Positions 1-8,124 of a stretch of DNA of 64,000 bases are shown here, piece by piece. The stretch spans positions 54,130 to 118,129 of the forward strand of contig CAYUNW010000003.1 of the NCBI GenBank assembly GCA_964446235.1, written 5' to 3'. Numbering within the stretch: the stretch's first letter is position 1; every line of letters starts with the position of its first letter. A program made the translations under genes and the position numbers. A model generated the notes under the pieces. It had not been told where the DNA came from. It was given only the letters and a program-made list of their open reading frames with translations, and did no database searches. Source of the stretch: CAYUNW01 sp964446235 (GTDB lineage: Bacteria; Patescibacteriota; Microgenomatia; 2-02-FULL-39-11).

Positions 1-548
1 AACCGGAATTTGAAGATGCTTATTTGCCACAAGAACAATTATTGAGAAAAATATTGGGAGATTACAAATCTTTTACCCTTGATTTACTTCAAAGATTAGC
101 GGATGCGGGTATTGGTGTTCAAGATTATCCAATTGACCATGTGTGTTTCAAGGTTTCCAGTATAAAGAATTACCACATTATGTTGGTTTTATTGACGCCG
201 CATATTCAGGGAATCTGTGAGACAGTTCATCACGGAAGGCCTTTTGCAAAACTACTATTATCAAACCCGCTTCAGGTTGATAAATATACAATTCCTGTAA
301 TAGAAATTCCAGCTCCTAAAGAAGGGGAGGAAACAAAAGATGGACTTGATCATATTGAGATGGTTGTGGGTGATAATTACCAAAGTTTACATCAAGCTCA
401 TAATAGTTTATAGTTCGGAATTGTTGACAGTGGGCCTTTCAATAAACTGTATTTCATTACTTTTGATAACGGGAAAACTGTCCGATTTCATGAAATGTCA
501 ATTACTGACGTGATGCGGAATGAAGGTAATAGTTTCACTGCGATTTAG
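1..548 (+). pseudogene. YecM-like VOC-fold protein, interrupted by an in-frame TAG; 5' end outside window
   Basis: The reading frame is open from base 3 and therefore starts before the window. The visible protein has YecM-family character (a VOC-fold protein of unknown activity): an IDHVCFKV segment, a GRP motif and a DGLDHIEMVV segment. A TAG at 411-413 stops the frame, yet the same frame continues without a break for 44 more codons to a TAG at 546-548 with convincing sequence (FNKLYFITFDNGKTVRFHE). I therefore read this as one gene interrupted by a single nonsense codon, either a real inactivating mutation or an assembly error. No activity is claimed. Confidence 0.6.
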
Positions 549-684
549 ACAGTAATCCCTTAAGTAGTTCCTTATTTCATCCACTGGATCGGACTAGGTA
601 ATAAGCAAGACTAGCGGGAATCAAATTAAACGCGGGAGAAATATTTACGGGATAATTAGTTTATTACTATACTACTCTTGACTA

Positions 685-727
685 ATCGTCTCAAAATGAT
701 ACGATTATTGTATATGAATGAGACGAT
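685..727. promoter_or_regulatory. 9-bp perfect inverted repeat at the start of the Fic gene
   Basis: ATCGTCTCA at 685-693 is repeated as its exact reverse complement TGAGACGAT at 719-727, with 25 bases between the arms. It spans the candidate start codons (678, 696, 714) of the HTH-Fic gene. It could be an operator bound by the protein's own N-terminal helix-turn-helix, or an mRNA hairpin. The function is inference. Confidence 0.4.
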
Positions 728-1766
728 AACTCCTAGACAGGCACGAATATTGAATATTATAATTTCATCAAGCGGGATTACAAGAGATGCAATTCTATCC
801 GATATTGAAAGAATTTATGCAATATCCAGACCAACTTTGATACGTGATTTAAATGTATTACTAAGTCAAAAAAGGATAAAAAGTGTTGGGAAGGGACCGG
901 TAACCAAATACGTTTCGATTGAAGAAAATCCGTTGTTTAAAAAATTTGATTTAAATGCATATTTTTCAACGGATCCGGATCAAAGAAGTGCTAAAAGGGT
1001 ATTTGATTTTTCAGTTTTCAACAGACTAAAAAACCTTTTTAATCAGGAAGAAACTGCAAGTCTTGAAAAAATTAAAAAAAGTTTCTCTATGTCCGCATCG
1101 CGACTTGATCCAGGAATTTTGAAGCGGGAGCTTGAAAGGTTTGTGATCGAGCTTTCATGGAAATCATCCAAAATCGAAGGGAATACCTATACGCTTCTGG
1201 AGACAGAATCGCTTATAAAGGAAAGGATTGAAGCAAAAGGTAAAAGAAAAGATGAGGCTATTATGATTCTAAATCATAAAGCCGTGTTTGACGTCATTTT
1301 AAGGAATAAAGATGATTTTATTACAATGAATTTATCAAAAATAAATCAGTTGCATAATGTTCTGATAAAAGATTTGAATATTAGTGCAGGTTTAAGAAAT
1401 CAGGCTGTCGGAATAACCGGCACGATATATATTCCGCTTGAAAATCATCATCAGTTAAGAGAGGCAATGGAAAAAATGACTGATTTGGTAAATAAAACAA
1501 AAAATCCATTGGAAAAAGCAATGATTATCCACATAATGATTCCTTATATCCAACCGTTTGTTGACGGAAATAAACGGACAGGAAGAATGCTTACCAACGC
1601 AGTTCTTCTTGCTCATGATATGTTTCCGCTGTCATACAGAAGCATGGATGTGGACGAATTTAAAAAAGCATTGATTCTTTTCTATGAACAACAAAGTATA
1701 TTGGCGGTAAAGAAAATATTTATTGAACAGTTCCGTTTTGCAAACGACACATATTTCAAGTCATAA
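696..1766 (+). CDS. Fic-domain protein with N-terminal HTH, catalytic His replaced by Gln
   Basis: Fic proteins normally transfer AMP or similar groups to hydroxyl side chains. The N-terminal ~90 residues look like a winged HTH (TPRQARIL...GITRDAILSDI), suggesting transcriptional control. A class-II style inhibitory motif (S/T-x3-E-G/N) is present as SSKIEGN near residue 157. The Fic loop near residue 286 reads QPFVDGNKRTGR, whereas the family consensus is HPFx(D/E)GNxRxxR, so the catalytic His is Gln (codon caa at 1551). The rest of the anion-binding loop is intact. Start is uncertain: TTG 678, ATG 696 and ATG 714 are all possible and no clear ribosome site separates them. It may be a regulator or a nucleotide-binding pseudo-enzyme rather than an AMP transferase. 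Confidence 0.8.
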   Translation: MIRLLYMNETITPRQARILNIIISSSGITRDAILSDIERIYAISRPTLIRDLNVLLSQKRIKSVGKGPVTKYVSIEENPLFKKFDLNAYFSTDPDQRSAKRVFDFSVFNRLKNLFNQEETASLEKIKKSFSMSASRLDPGILKRELERFVIELSWKSSKIEGNTYTLLETESLIKERIEAKGKRKDEAIMILNHKAVFDVILRNKDDFITMNLSKINQLHNVLIKDLNISAGLRNQAVGITGTIYIPLENHHQLREAMEKMTDLVNKTKNPLEKAMIIHIMIPYIQPFVDGNKRTGRMLTNAVLLAHDMFPLSYRSMDVDEFKKALILFYEQQSILAVKKIFIEQFRFANDTYFKS

Positions 1767-1921
1767 TAACTATAAAAATTTATGCTTTTTTCTCAACGGT
1801 AACTATTTTGATGATTATTATTCCTAACAGTTCGGATAATATCCACTAGGGGGAGCCAAATAATTAGGAGCATTACGACGGTCTTTTTTTGTTCCCTAGT
1901 AGGACGATAGAACTTTTTTCA

Positions 1922-1969
1922 TTGACTTGTATCTAATTATCTATATAATATATGAACATGGGTTCATAT
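1922..1969 (+). promoter_or_regulatory. arsR promoter with overlapping palindromic operator
   Basis: TTGACT (1922-1927) and TATAAT (1944-1949) are separated by 16 bases. Directly downstream lies the palindrome ATATGAAC-ATGG-GTTCATAT (1950-1969), which covers the predicted transcription start and the start codon. Position and symmetry fit an ArsR-family operator, so the repressor likely controls its own operon. Confidence 0.75.
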
Positions 1970-2275
1970 AATTGCTGTACTTCCAATAAAAAAGAAGAGA
2001 GAGATGTTTCTCAATTATCACCACTACTCAAACTAGTGGCAGAAGAAAGCAGATTGAAGTTGCTTTGTGTATTAAGACAAGGAAAGCACTGTGTCTGCGA
2101 GTTGATTGAACATGGAAATATGTCCCAAAGCCTTATATCTCATCATCTTAAAGATTTGAAAGATACAGGACTAATAAAGGACGAAAAAAGAGGACAATGG
2201 GTTTATTACTCTTTAACAGCCATGGGTAAAAGAACAACGGATTTATTATTCAGGATAAACAGAAAGGAGTCTTAA
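1958..2275 (+). CDS. arsR: ArsR/SmtB-family metal(loid)-responsive repressor
   Basis: About 105 residues with a winged helix (ESRLKLLCVL, SQSLISHHLKDLKDTGLI, GQWVYYSL) typical of ArsR/SmtB repressors that leave DNA when they bind As(III), Sb(III) or divalent metals. The CVCEL segment at the helix-3 position matches the arsenic-sensing ELCVC-type motif. An extra Cys pair lies near the N terminus (YNCC). An ATG at 1952 is possible, but the -10 box at 1944-1949 places transcription start near 1956-1958, so ATG 1958 would give a leaderless message. It is followed at 2 nt by a thioredoxin-like gene and a permease, a typical organoarsenical or thiol-metalloid operon. Confidence 0.88.
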   Translation: MGSYNCCTSNKKEERDVSQLSPLLKLVAEESRLKLLCVLRQGKHCVCELIEHGNMSQSLISHHLKDLKDTGLIKDEKRGQWVYYSLTAMGKRTTDLLFRINRKES

Positions 2276-2277
2276 TT

Positions 2278-2535
2278 ATGAAAATACAAGTATTAGGTTC
2301 AGGTTGCACTACATGTAAAAATCTTTATGAAATAACCCAAAAAGCTGTAAAGGAAATGAGCAATAGTGCAGAAGTGGAATATATTACAGGCGATGAAGGA
2401 ATGAGAAAAATTATTGAACTGGGAGCAATGAACAGCCCTGTTTTGTTGGTAAACGGAAAAATTGCCATGACTGGATTTACTTCTGATATAGAGAAAATAA
2501 AGGAAAAGATAAAAGTAGTTTTTGAAGAAAAATAA
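2278..2535 (+). CDS. Small thioredoxin-fold redox protein (TM0996/MTH895 type)
   Basis: 85 residues starting MKIQVLGSGCTTCKN, with the CxxC redox motif at residues 10-13 and a cis-Pro segment (MNSPVLLVNGK), as in the redox-active disulfide protein 2 family. Such proteins often sit next to ArsP/DUF318 permeases. Spacing is 2 nt from arsR and 3 nt to the permease, so the three form one operon. A role as a thiol carrier or reductant for the permease is inference. The product is probably cytoplasmic, since no signal peptide is seen. Confidence 0.85.
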   Translation: MKIQVLGSGCTTCKNLYEITQKAVKEMSNSAEVEYITGDEGMRKIIELGAMNSPVLLVNGKIAMTGFTSDIEKIKEKIKVVFEEK

Positions 2536-2538
2536 CTT

Positions 2539-3519
2539 ATGGATATATTTTCCCCGATTCAATTATTTGCTGATACTGTTACTTATAAGTGGTTGGGGAT
2601 TGTCCCTAATACCTATATTGGCGATACTGTCAATTTTTTCATTTACGATATTATAAAAATTGGGATACTTCTTATAGTTATCAACTACATTATGGCATTC
2701 ATTAGGTACTACTTTCCTATGGAAAAGGTCAGAGATATTCTGACCAAAAGAAGGTGGTACGGATTGGATTATTTACTTGCAGCACTTCTTGGTGTTATCA
2801 CGCCTTTCTGTTCCTGCTCCTCAATTCCGCTTTTCATTGGTTTTCTATCAGCAGGTATACCTCTTGGAGTGACTTTTGCCTTTCTTATCAGTTCACCTCT
2901 GATAAACGAATCATCCCTTTATATTTTTCCTGCTATATTTGGATTAAGAATTACGGTTCTTTATAATCTTGTTGGGCTTGTAATAAGTGTAATTGGAGGA
3001 ATGATTATCCAAAGGATGAATATGGAGAAATTTATCCAACCTGAATTCCTGAAATTCAAATCAAGAAAGCAAGTAGAGGCAAAGTATGAAGACCAGAAAG
3101 TACCATTCAATGACCTAGTAAAACACTGGTCAAGCGAGGCAATGGAAATAACCAAAAAGATATTTCCCTATGTTGTTTTGGGTGTAGGGTTTGGGGCAAT
3201 AATACATGGTTTTGTCCCTGAAGAATTGATTACTAAGTACTTATCAGTAAGAAGCTGGTATACCATTCCGATTGCAGTTATTCTTGGTATTCCGCTTTAT
3301 GCTAACTCTGTTAGCATTATTCCTGTTATTGAAGCCTTAGTTGGAAAAGGTATTCCAATAGGTACTGCGCTTTCTTTTATGACGGCAACGGTAACATTAT
3401 CGCTTCCTGAAGCATTAATGCTTAAAAAGGTTATGAAGATTCCTCTACTTGCTACATTCTTCATAATTACGACATTAGGGATTATACTTATCGGATACTT
3501 GTTGAATATAGTGGGTTAA
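2539..3519 (+). CDS. arsP: Permease of the DUF318/ArsP family
   Basis: 326 residues with about eight membrane segments and the family hallmark FCSCSSIPLFIGF near residue 92, a Cys-rich transmembrane motif. A second half-repeat follows (YANSVSIIPVIEALVGKGIPIGTALSFM). ArsP proteins export trivalent organoarsenicals; other members have unknown substrates. The context with ArsR and a thioredoxin-like protein supports metalloid efflux. It is the last gene of the operon driven from 1922. The exact substrate cannot be read from sequence. Confidence 0.85.
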   Translation: MDIFSPIQLFADTVTYKWLGIVPNTYIGDTVNFFIYDIIKIGILLIVINYIMAFIRYYFPMEKVRDILTKRRWYGLDYLLAALLGVITPFCSCSSIPLFIGFLSAGIPLGVTFAFLISSPLINESSLYIFPAIFGLRITVLYNLVGLVISVIGGMIIQRMNMEKFIQPEFLKFKSRKQVEAKYEDQKVPFNDLVKHWSSEAMEITKKIFPYVVLGVGFGAIIHGFVPEELITKYLSVRSWYTIPIAVILGIPLYANSVSIIPVIEALVGKGIPIGTALSFMTATVTLSLPEALMLKKVMKIPLLATFFIITTLGIILIGYLLNIVG

Positions 3520-3583
3520 GTAAATATTGCGGTTGAAAAGTAGTAAAGCAGTTGCTTATGTAGTCTACCACTTTGGAGCACGA

Positions 3584-4030
3584 TCAATGTGTATAGGTTG
3601 TTAGTTTCTGTAGCCTATCGATATAGGCATATTTCCAGAAGAGAAGGGTGGGTTTTCCGATTAACATTTTGGCAAATATTTGCAAAAGATTATTCTTGAT
3701 TTGAACCTCGTTTCGGTAGATAATTCTTGTTCCGGAGGAAACTTCCTCCAATATAAAACTTTCATTTTCAGTTGCCAAAACAGAAGTATTAACTGATTTA
3801 AATCCTTTATTGGGTAATAATTGTGTGCTCATCAAAACATGAAACGGAATACCAAACGTTTTTGATACGGCATCAATGGTTAAATTATTACCTTGTTTAT
3901 TGATAATCTTTAATGATTTTGCCACTAATGGAAAATACTTCGGAGCATTTTCAAAATCGGTAATTATTTCATAAATTTTTTGTTGTGGAGCATTAATGAT
4001 CCATGACCCTTTCAAAATAATCGATCTCAT
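3584..4030 (-). CDS. SRPBCC (START/Bet v1-like) family protein
   Basis: About 148 residues with the fold pattern of polyketide-cyclase/START-like proteins: SWIINAPQQKIYEIITDFENAPKYFPLVAKSLKI at the N terminus, then alternating strands, then a long C-terminal helix (LLQIFAKMLIGKPTLLFWKYAYIDRLQ). Proteins of this group bind small hydrophobic ligands; no substrate can be given. ATG at 4030 is preferred over an upstream start at 4051 because TATAAT (complement of 4037-4042) lies exactly six bases before it, predicting a leaderless mRNA. It is transcribed convergently with the arsP operon. Confidence 0.75.
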   Translation of the reverse strand: MRSIILKGSWIINAPQQKIYEIITDFENAPKYFPLVAKSLKIINKQGNNLTIDAVSKTFGIPFHVLMSTQLLPNKGFKSVNTSVLATENESFILEEVSSGTRIIYRNEVQIKNNLLQIFAKMLIGKPTLLFWKYAYIDRLQKLTTYTH

Positions 4031-4167
4031 GTAATTATTATACGTTAACAAGTTAAATAACTGTTAAGTAATATAGGTAAAAGAGGTTTTTTTCTTCTTT
4101 GAGTCGGAGTGTACGATTTTTAAAAAGAAGCGTTACAGCGCTCCCTTTTTCGTGATAAAATATCAGT

Positions 4168-4437
4168 ATGACAAAGTTGGAGGAGTTAGAATTGGAGATT
4201 CAGGAAATTAAAGGTAGAAACAAAAGAGTTGAATCTGATAAAGCTTGGGAGACAAGTGGGACAAGAAGAGTGTTATTAGCAATTTTTACTTATTTGGCAA
4301 TCAGTCTTTATATGTATACTATCTCTTTACCCAGTCCTTGGGTGAATGCTATTGTGCCAAGCATAGGTTTTCTTCTTTCTACATTGACGCTTCCAACGTT
4401 TAAAAGACTCTGGCAAAGGTATATTTATAAGAAATAG
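4168..4437 (+). CDS. Small membrane protein with N-terminal coiled segment
   Basis: 89 residues: a charged helix (about 1-30, possible coiled coil) followed by two hydrophobic segments (VLLAIFTYLAISLYMYTI and WVNAIVPSIGFLLSTLTL). This resembles a two-TM family common in CPR genomes, with no assigned role. TAAAAT with an upstream TG (4153-4161) ends six bases before the ATG, so the gene likely has its own leaderless promoter. I do not recognise a function. Confidence 0.65.
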   Translation: MTKLEELELEIQEIKGRNKRVESDKAWETSGTRRVLLAIFTYLAISLYMYTISLPSPWVNAIVPSIGFLLSTLTLPTFKRLWQRYIYKK

Positions 4438-4508
4438 CCAATAAGAAGATCTCAACTTCTAATCATTTTTATATCATAAAGATAAATTCCCATTCTATTT
4501 TTAGTAGT

Positions 4509-4564
4509 TTGACAACACTCTTAAATTGTTATATATTTATAACATATTGTTATAAATATTTAAC
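4509..4564 (+). promoter_or_regulatory. Promoter with two tandem palindromes upstream of the membrane protein/HTH pair
   Basis: TTGACA (4509-4514) and TATATT (4532-4537) are 17 bases apart. GTTATA-N4-TATAAC (4528-4543) overlaps the -10, and a near copy GTTATA-N4-TTTAAC (4549-4564) starts 21 bases later, i.e. on the same DNA face. They are good candidates for operators of the Cro-type regulator encoded second in the operon. Confidence 0.6.
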
Positions 4565-4572
4565 TAACTTAT

Positions 4573-5001
4573 ATGATTGCAAATACTGCTTGGTTCAACA
4601 GAAGAAAATATACCGGTTGGGGGTTAACGCCAAAAACATGGCAGGGTGTAGTCTATATCTTAATAATCGCCGGGACTACCATTTTCATCCAAAGCATTTC
4701 TTTGGATGAAACCTTAAAAATGGTTTTAACTGCAGTTTGGGTAGTTTTTGTTTTGATAGATTTACTTCAAGTTATGGCTTTGATAAAACTAGACGAAAGA
4801 GAAAAGAAAATCGAGGCTATTGCCGAAAGAAATGCGTCCTGGACTATGGTTACTTCGATTGCTTTGATACTCCTTTATGTTTCAACAATCGGAAAAGAGC
4901 TTCAAGGTCAGGAACTTATACCTTTGCTTATTTTACCTATGATTGCAGGAGTGGTAGTCAAAGGAATTTCAAATATTTTATTGGAAAAAAAAGGAATTTA
5001 A
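4573..5001 (+). CDS. Membrane protein co-encoded with Cro-type regulator (DUF2178-like)
   Basis: 142 residues with four hydrophobic segments (GVVYILIIAGTTIFI, MVLTAVWVVFVLIDLLQVMALI, MVTSIALILLYVSTI, LLILPMIAGVVVKGI) and a charged loop containing LDEREKKIEAIAERNASW. Membrane proteins of this shape are commonly paired with a small YozG-like HTH regulator, as here (8 nt to the next gene). No enzymatic motif is visible. The spaced promoter at 4509-4537 gives a leader of about 29 nt. Function unknown. Confidence 0.65.
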   Translation: MIANTAWFNRRKYTGWGLTPKTWQGVVYILIIAGTTIFIQSISLDETLKMVLTAVWVVFVLIDLLQVMALIKLDEREKKIEAIAERNASWTMVTSIALILLYVSTIGKELQGQELIPLLILPMIAGVVVKGISNILLEKKGI

Positions 5002-5009
5002 TTATATAA

Positions 5010-5201
5010 ATGAAAACCAGAATAAAAGAATTCAGGGCAAAATATAACTTAACCCAGGAAGCGTTGGCTGAAAAAGTTAATGTCAGACGGGAAACGATTG
5101 TTTTTTTGGAAAAAGGTAAATACAATCCGTCTTTGAAACTTGCTTACGATATTTCCAAAGTCCTGAAAACCACAATAGAAGAATTATTTTTGTTCGGTTA
5201 G
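5010..5201 (+). CDS. Cro/CI-type helix-turn-helix regulator
   Basis: 63 residues, a minimal XRE domain: MKTRIKEFRAKYNLTQEALAEKVNVRRETIVFLEKG, then SLKLAYDISKVLKTTIEELFLF. It is of the YozG/small Cro type that usually binds short palindromes. It is co-transcribed with the membrane protein before it, and two palindromes lie in their common promoter, so autoregulation is likely (inference). Confidence 0.88.
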   Translation: MKTRIKEFRAKYNLTQEALAEKVNVRRETIVFLEKGKYNPSLKLAYDISKVLKTTIEELFLFG

Positions 5202-5393
5202 AAAAATTACTGAGATTTCTATACGGATTCGATAATATCAAAACCTCTTATCTCCAGCTGATTGAAATGTTATTTATCGGAATAATTATTCGATGAATTG
5301 AAAGATAAAATATTTCTGAATTACGAAAGAACTTTTTTAAGCTTATTTAGTAAAATTTTGTATTTTATTGTTGTTTTCTTATATAGTTAAAAT

Positions 5394-6002
5394 ATGTCTG
5401 AAACCAATAAAAAAGGATTGTTTCTTTCACTTTTTACCGTGGTTTATAATTTAATCGAAGGTTCTATATCAGTAGGAGTGGGAAATATATTCGGAAGTAT
5501 ATCATTGGTGGGGTTTGGACTTGATAGTTTTATAGAAAGTCTTTCAGGAATGATTCTTGTTTGGAGGTTTACCAGGAGTAATAAAAGTGCAGATGTGCAT
5601 AATGATAAAACCGAACAAAAAGCAATAAGAATGATTTCCTATACGTTTTTTATTCTCGCTTTTTATATAGTCTATGAATCCACATACAAACTTTTGAGCA
5701 ATAAACCTCCACAAGAGAGTGTTTTCGGCATCATTATCGCAATGATTTCAATTATAGTAATGACATTTCTATACAGAAGTAAAAAGACATTGGGATTTGA
5801 TAAACATATCCGAAGTCTGGTGGCTGATTCCAAACAAACGCTAGCCTGTATTTGGCTGTCAATTATCATGCTTTTTGGAGTGGGACTGAATTACTTTTTT
5901 AATATCTGGTGGAGTGATGCGGTGGCAGGTTTGGTAATTGCAGGTTTTTTACTGAAAGAAGGGTATAAGACATATAAGGAGAAAGATCTTTGCGGTTGTT
6001 AA
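5394..6002 (+). CDS. Cation-efflux-like membrane protein (short CDF relative)
   Basis: 202 residues, six predicted membrane helices, with the conserved NLIEGSISVGVGNIFGSISLVGFGLDSFIES segment of the cation transporter branch that resembles CDF zinc/iron exporters but lacks the cytoplasmic C-terminal domain. An Asp/Glu pair in DSFIES and a late D in WWSDAVAG sit where metal ligands occur in CDF proteins. The C terminus ends KEKDLCGC, a possible thiol metal site. TATAGT (5382-5387) is six bases before the ATG. Substrate not determinable. Confidence 0.75.
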   Translation: MSETNKKGLFLSLFTVVYNLIEGSISVGVGNIFGSISLVGFGLDSFIESLSGMILVWRFTRSNKSADVHNDKTEQKAIRMISYTFFILAFYIVYESTYKLLSNKPPQESVFGIIIAMISIIVMTFLYRSKKTLGFDKHIRSLVADSKQTLACIWLSIIMLFGVGLNYFFNIWWSDAVAGLVIAGFLLKEGYKTYKEKDLCGC

Positions 6003-6087
6003 TAAGTAAATCTGTTTTGAATCATTACAATATTTTACTGAAAGATTATCAGTTATTAAAATTAGAACAGCAAAAACTTTTAATTGT

Positions 6088-6345
6088 ATGAATAAACCTA
6101 CAATTACCGGGAGAATTTACTTAAAAATATTTGAAATACTGGAAAAACATCCATTGGGTATCAGATGGACGGATTTAATTTCAAAAATTATATTTTCAGA
6201 TCCTAAGCTTCACCCAAAAACAGTCAATGGATGTGTTTGGAAAATAGTAGAAAAATTTCCGGATAAAGTTTATAAACCGTCCAAAGGCATTTTTCGTCTT
6301 GTAAAATTTAAATTTAGTGATAAAAGTGACACAGGAATAGATTGA
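6088..6345 (+). CDS. Small winged-helix-like protein
   Basis: 85 residues: IYLKIFEILEKHPLGIRWTDLISKII followed by HPKTVNGCVWKIVEKFPDKVYKPSKGIFRL, a pattern like HARE-HTH/winged-helix modules. DNA binding is plausible but unproven. It stands alone between the cation transporter-like gene and a broken membrane protein gene. No clear ribosome-binding site or -10 spacing supports the start beyond the first ATG. Confidence 0.55.
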   Translation: MNKPTITGRIYLKIFEILEKHPLGIRWTDLISKIIFSDPKLHPKTVNGCVWKIVEKFPDKVYKPSKGIFRLVKFKFSDKSDTGID

Positions 6346-6423
6346 CTAGTAAGATATAAATTTTTTTCTTTCCATACTTAATAGTTTAGTAATTTAAAAC
6401 TTGTGTAATGCTATAATCATATT

Positions 6424-6729
6424 ATGTCAAAAAACCCTTTTATAAATGCCTTTAGCGCTTCGGCTTATATAATTTTTATTGTCTCAGTGATGACATATAT
6501 CACCTAACCTTTAAAAAACAAACCTGACACCTTTGCTGCTCCAATAGTATTTTTGTCCGTACTTACCTTATCTGTAGCAGTCATGGCATTTTTATTTTTT
6601 TATCAACCGCTTCTTTTCTTGATTGAGGGTAAGCAAAAAAATGCAGTGAACCTATTTGTAAAAACAGTTGGTATTTTTGCATTATTGACAGCTATAGCTT
6701 TAACCCTTCTTTTTTCGGGAATATTATAA
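6424..6729 (+). pseudogene. Three-TM CPR-type membrane protein gene with in-frame TAA
   Basis: From ATG 6424 the frame reads a hydrophobic protein (NPFINAFSASAYIIFIVSVM), meets TAA at 6505-6507 (codon 28), and continues in the same frame to TAA 6727-6729 with NKPDTFAAPIVFLSVLTLSVAVMAFLFFYQPLLFLIEGKQKNAVNLF and a final TM segment. The two parts together (about 101 codons) look like one widespread small CPR membrane protein. TATAAT (6412-6417, preceded by TG) lies exactly six bases before the ATG, so the promoter is intact and only one codon breaks the gene. A recent mutation or a base error are both possible. Confidence 0.65.
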
Positions 6730-6825
6730 TCATTGAATAATTCCAAGTAGTATTTTTCTAAAATACTAATTCCTCGATAAGTCAAGCGGAAAGTTGGACA
6801 TTTTCCATAATGGAATATTTCACTA

Positions 6826-7227
6826 TTATTGTATCAGAGGTTGGATGAAGTCCAGATAAACACCTAAAATTAAGGCTACAGCAGAAAAGATAAATATACA
6901 AATATAATTCCATTTTTCCTTGGATGATTGAAGTGTTTGAAATATATATTTCATTACATTTCGATCATCTTCATTCAGTTCGGTAAGTTTACCTACTTTT
7001 TCTTCAAGATTTCTCTCTTTTATCAATTTTGCTCTTTTTTCCGAGATAAGAAAACGGTGGTAAAAATATATTACAAAACCTATAGTTCCGATATACCAGG
7101 CAATTATTGCTCCGGTATTGGTAAAGTGATTGAGGATGACGATGATTCGGTAAGCGATTGTGGCAATTATACCGGTGATAAAAAACAGATTTCTGATGAC
7201 TGGAGAGTGAAGCTTAGGGTTTTCCAT
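6826..7227 (-). CDS. Membrane protein, four TM segments, unknown
   Basis: 133 residues. Two helices near the N terminus (IRNLFFITGIIATIAYRIIVIL, IIAWYIGTIGFVIYFYHRFLI), a charged middle stretch (SEKRAKLIKERNLEEKVGKLTELNEDDRNVMKYIFQTLQSSKEKW) and two closing hydrophobic segments. TATAAT (complement of 7234-7239) precedes the ATG by six bases. It is probably a conserved CPR protein; I cannot assign a role. Confidence 0.65.
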   Translation of the reverse strand: MENPKLHSPVIRNLFFITGIIATIAYRIIVILNHFTNTGAIIAWYIGTIGFVIYFYHRFLISEKRAKLIKERNLEEKVGKLTELNEDDRNVMKYIFQTLQSSKEKWNYICIFIFSAVALILGVYLDFIQPLIQ

Positions 7228-7281
7228 TTATAAATTATATCAGAATTTTTCGCGGTTATTATAAAGAAAATAGGTAGAGTT

Positions 7282-8004
7282 TCATTTAGGAATATTTTTT
7301 GCCTGACAAATATAAGTCCGTATTCTATTGGCAAAATGCAATATACATGCCGTGCCAAATATCACTGATAATTCTACATGATGATAAAGCATTTGATTGT
7401 AGCGAAGTGATTTGAAAAAGGGATATTGAAACGACAAAATCATGATAATTCCATAAATAAATGAAGGTATCAACCCTATAAGCATGACGCTATTCCAGAT
7501 GAAATTATGGGTATTTTTTCCCAATATTTTCATGCTGATTAAATATGCAAATAAGGTAAAGAGAAATGGAATATAAAAGTCATAAGGATTTGATGAATTT
7601 ATCGAAATTTTTTCTTGGTCTTGTGTTACGGTTTTTGTATTGTTGAGTTGATTAATACTTGGTTGTTCGGATGGTTTTAAATCAAGATCACCGATATAAT
7701 ATTCCTCCAGCATGGTATAGGCTTTGCTGCTATGGTCTTTGTTCCTTCCGGCTTTGTCCTGAAAATCTTTTGTGGCTTCCTTCCCGCACCAGGGTCTGAT
7801 GTTTAGCTTATCGTCATGATCTTCTAAGTAGTTACCAAGATCGTATACTTTTTGGTTGATACTCATCCAACAGTCAGCGGGCTTATTATGCTTTGAAACA
7901 TCTTCTAAAGTATATGAAGACTGGCTATAAGTTTTAGACGGATACGAAAGGAGAAACAAAAAAGAAATCATTAATACAAAAAGGGGTTTGAAAATATTAC
8001 TCAT
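7282..8004 (-). CDS. Secreted/anchored cytochrome b5-like protein with degenerate heme motif
   Basis: 240 residues: signal peptide (1-27, ending TYS), cytochrome b5-like domain (about 30-105: YTLEDVSKHNKPADCWMSINQKVYDLGNYL ... WCGKEATKDFQDKAGRNKDHSSKAYTML), a polar linker, then three to four TM segments. In b5 domains the first heme ligand is the His of HPGG; here the corresponding stretch is EDHDDKLNIRPWCG, so a His is present but the PGG turn is lost. The second ligand may be His in KDHSS. Heme binding is likely but not certain. The membrane part could be an electron-transfer partner, by analogy with b5 fusions. Confidence 0.7.
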   Translation of the reverse strand: MSNIFKPLFVLMISFLFLLSYPSKTYSQSSYTLEDVSKHNKPADCWMSINQKVYDLGNYLEDHDDKLNIRPWCGKEATKDFQDKAGRNKDHSSKAYTMLEEYYIGDLDLKPSEQPSINQLNNTKTVTQDQEKISINSSNPYDFYIPFLFTLFAYLISMKILGKNTHNFIWNSVMLIGLIPSFIYGIIMILSFQYPFFKSLRYNQMLYHHVELSVIFGTACILHFANRIRTYICQAKNIPK

Positions 8005-8124
8005 AAAAATAAATGATACTTATTGCAATTCCAATATAAATAGTATATAACTAGTACAGAAATAGTATCTGTTATAAGAGATTTGTTCTTATTTATCATT
8101 TAAATCGGACATTTCAAAAATCCT

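Noticed and set aside
411..413. Recoded stop codon (alternative genetic code)
   Set aside because: TAG, TAA and TGA all serve as ordinary stops in well-defined genes here (for example TGA ends ycaO and the adenosyltransferase), so code change is not supported.
1845..1899. Inverted repeat ACTAGGG/CCCTAGT between the Fic gene and arsR
   Set aside because: Arms are only seven bases with 41 bases between them; could be part of a structured RNA but no known class fits.
4509..4709. 66-aa frame overlapping the start of the membrane protein gene
   Set aside because: It covers the promoter and palindromes and is out of frame with the better supported gene.
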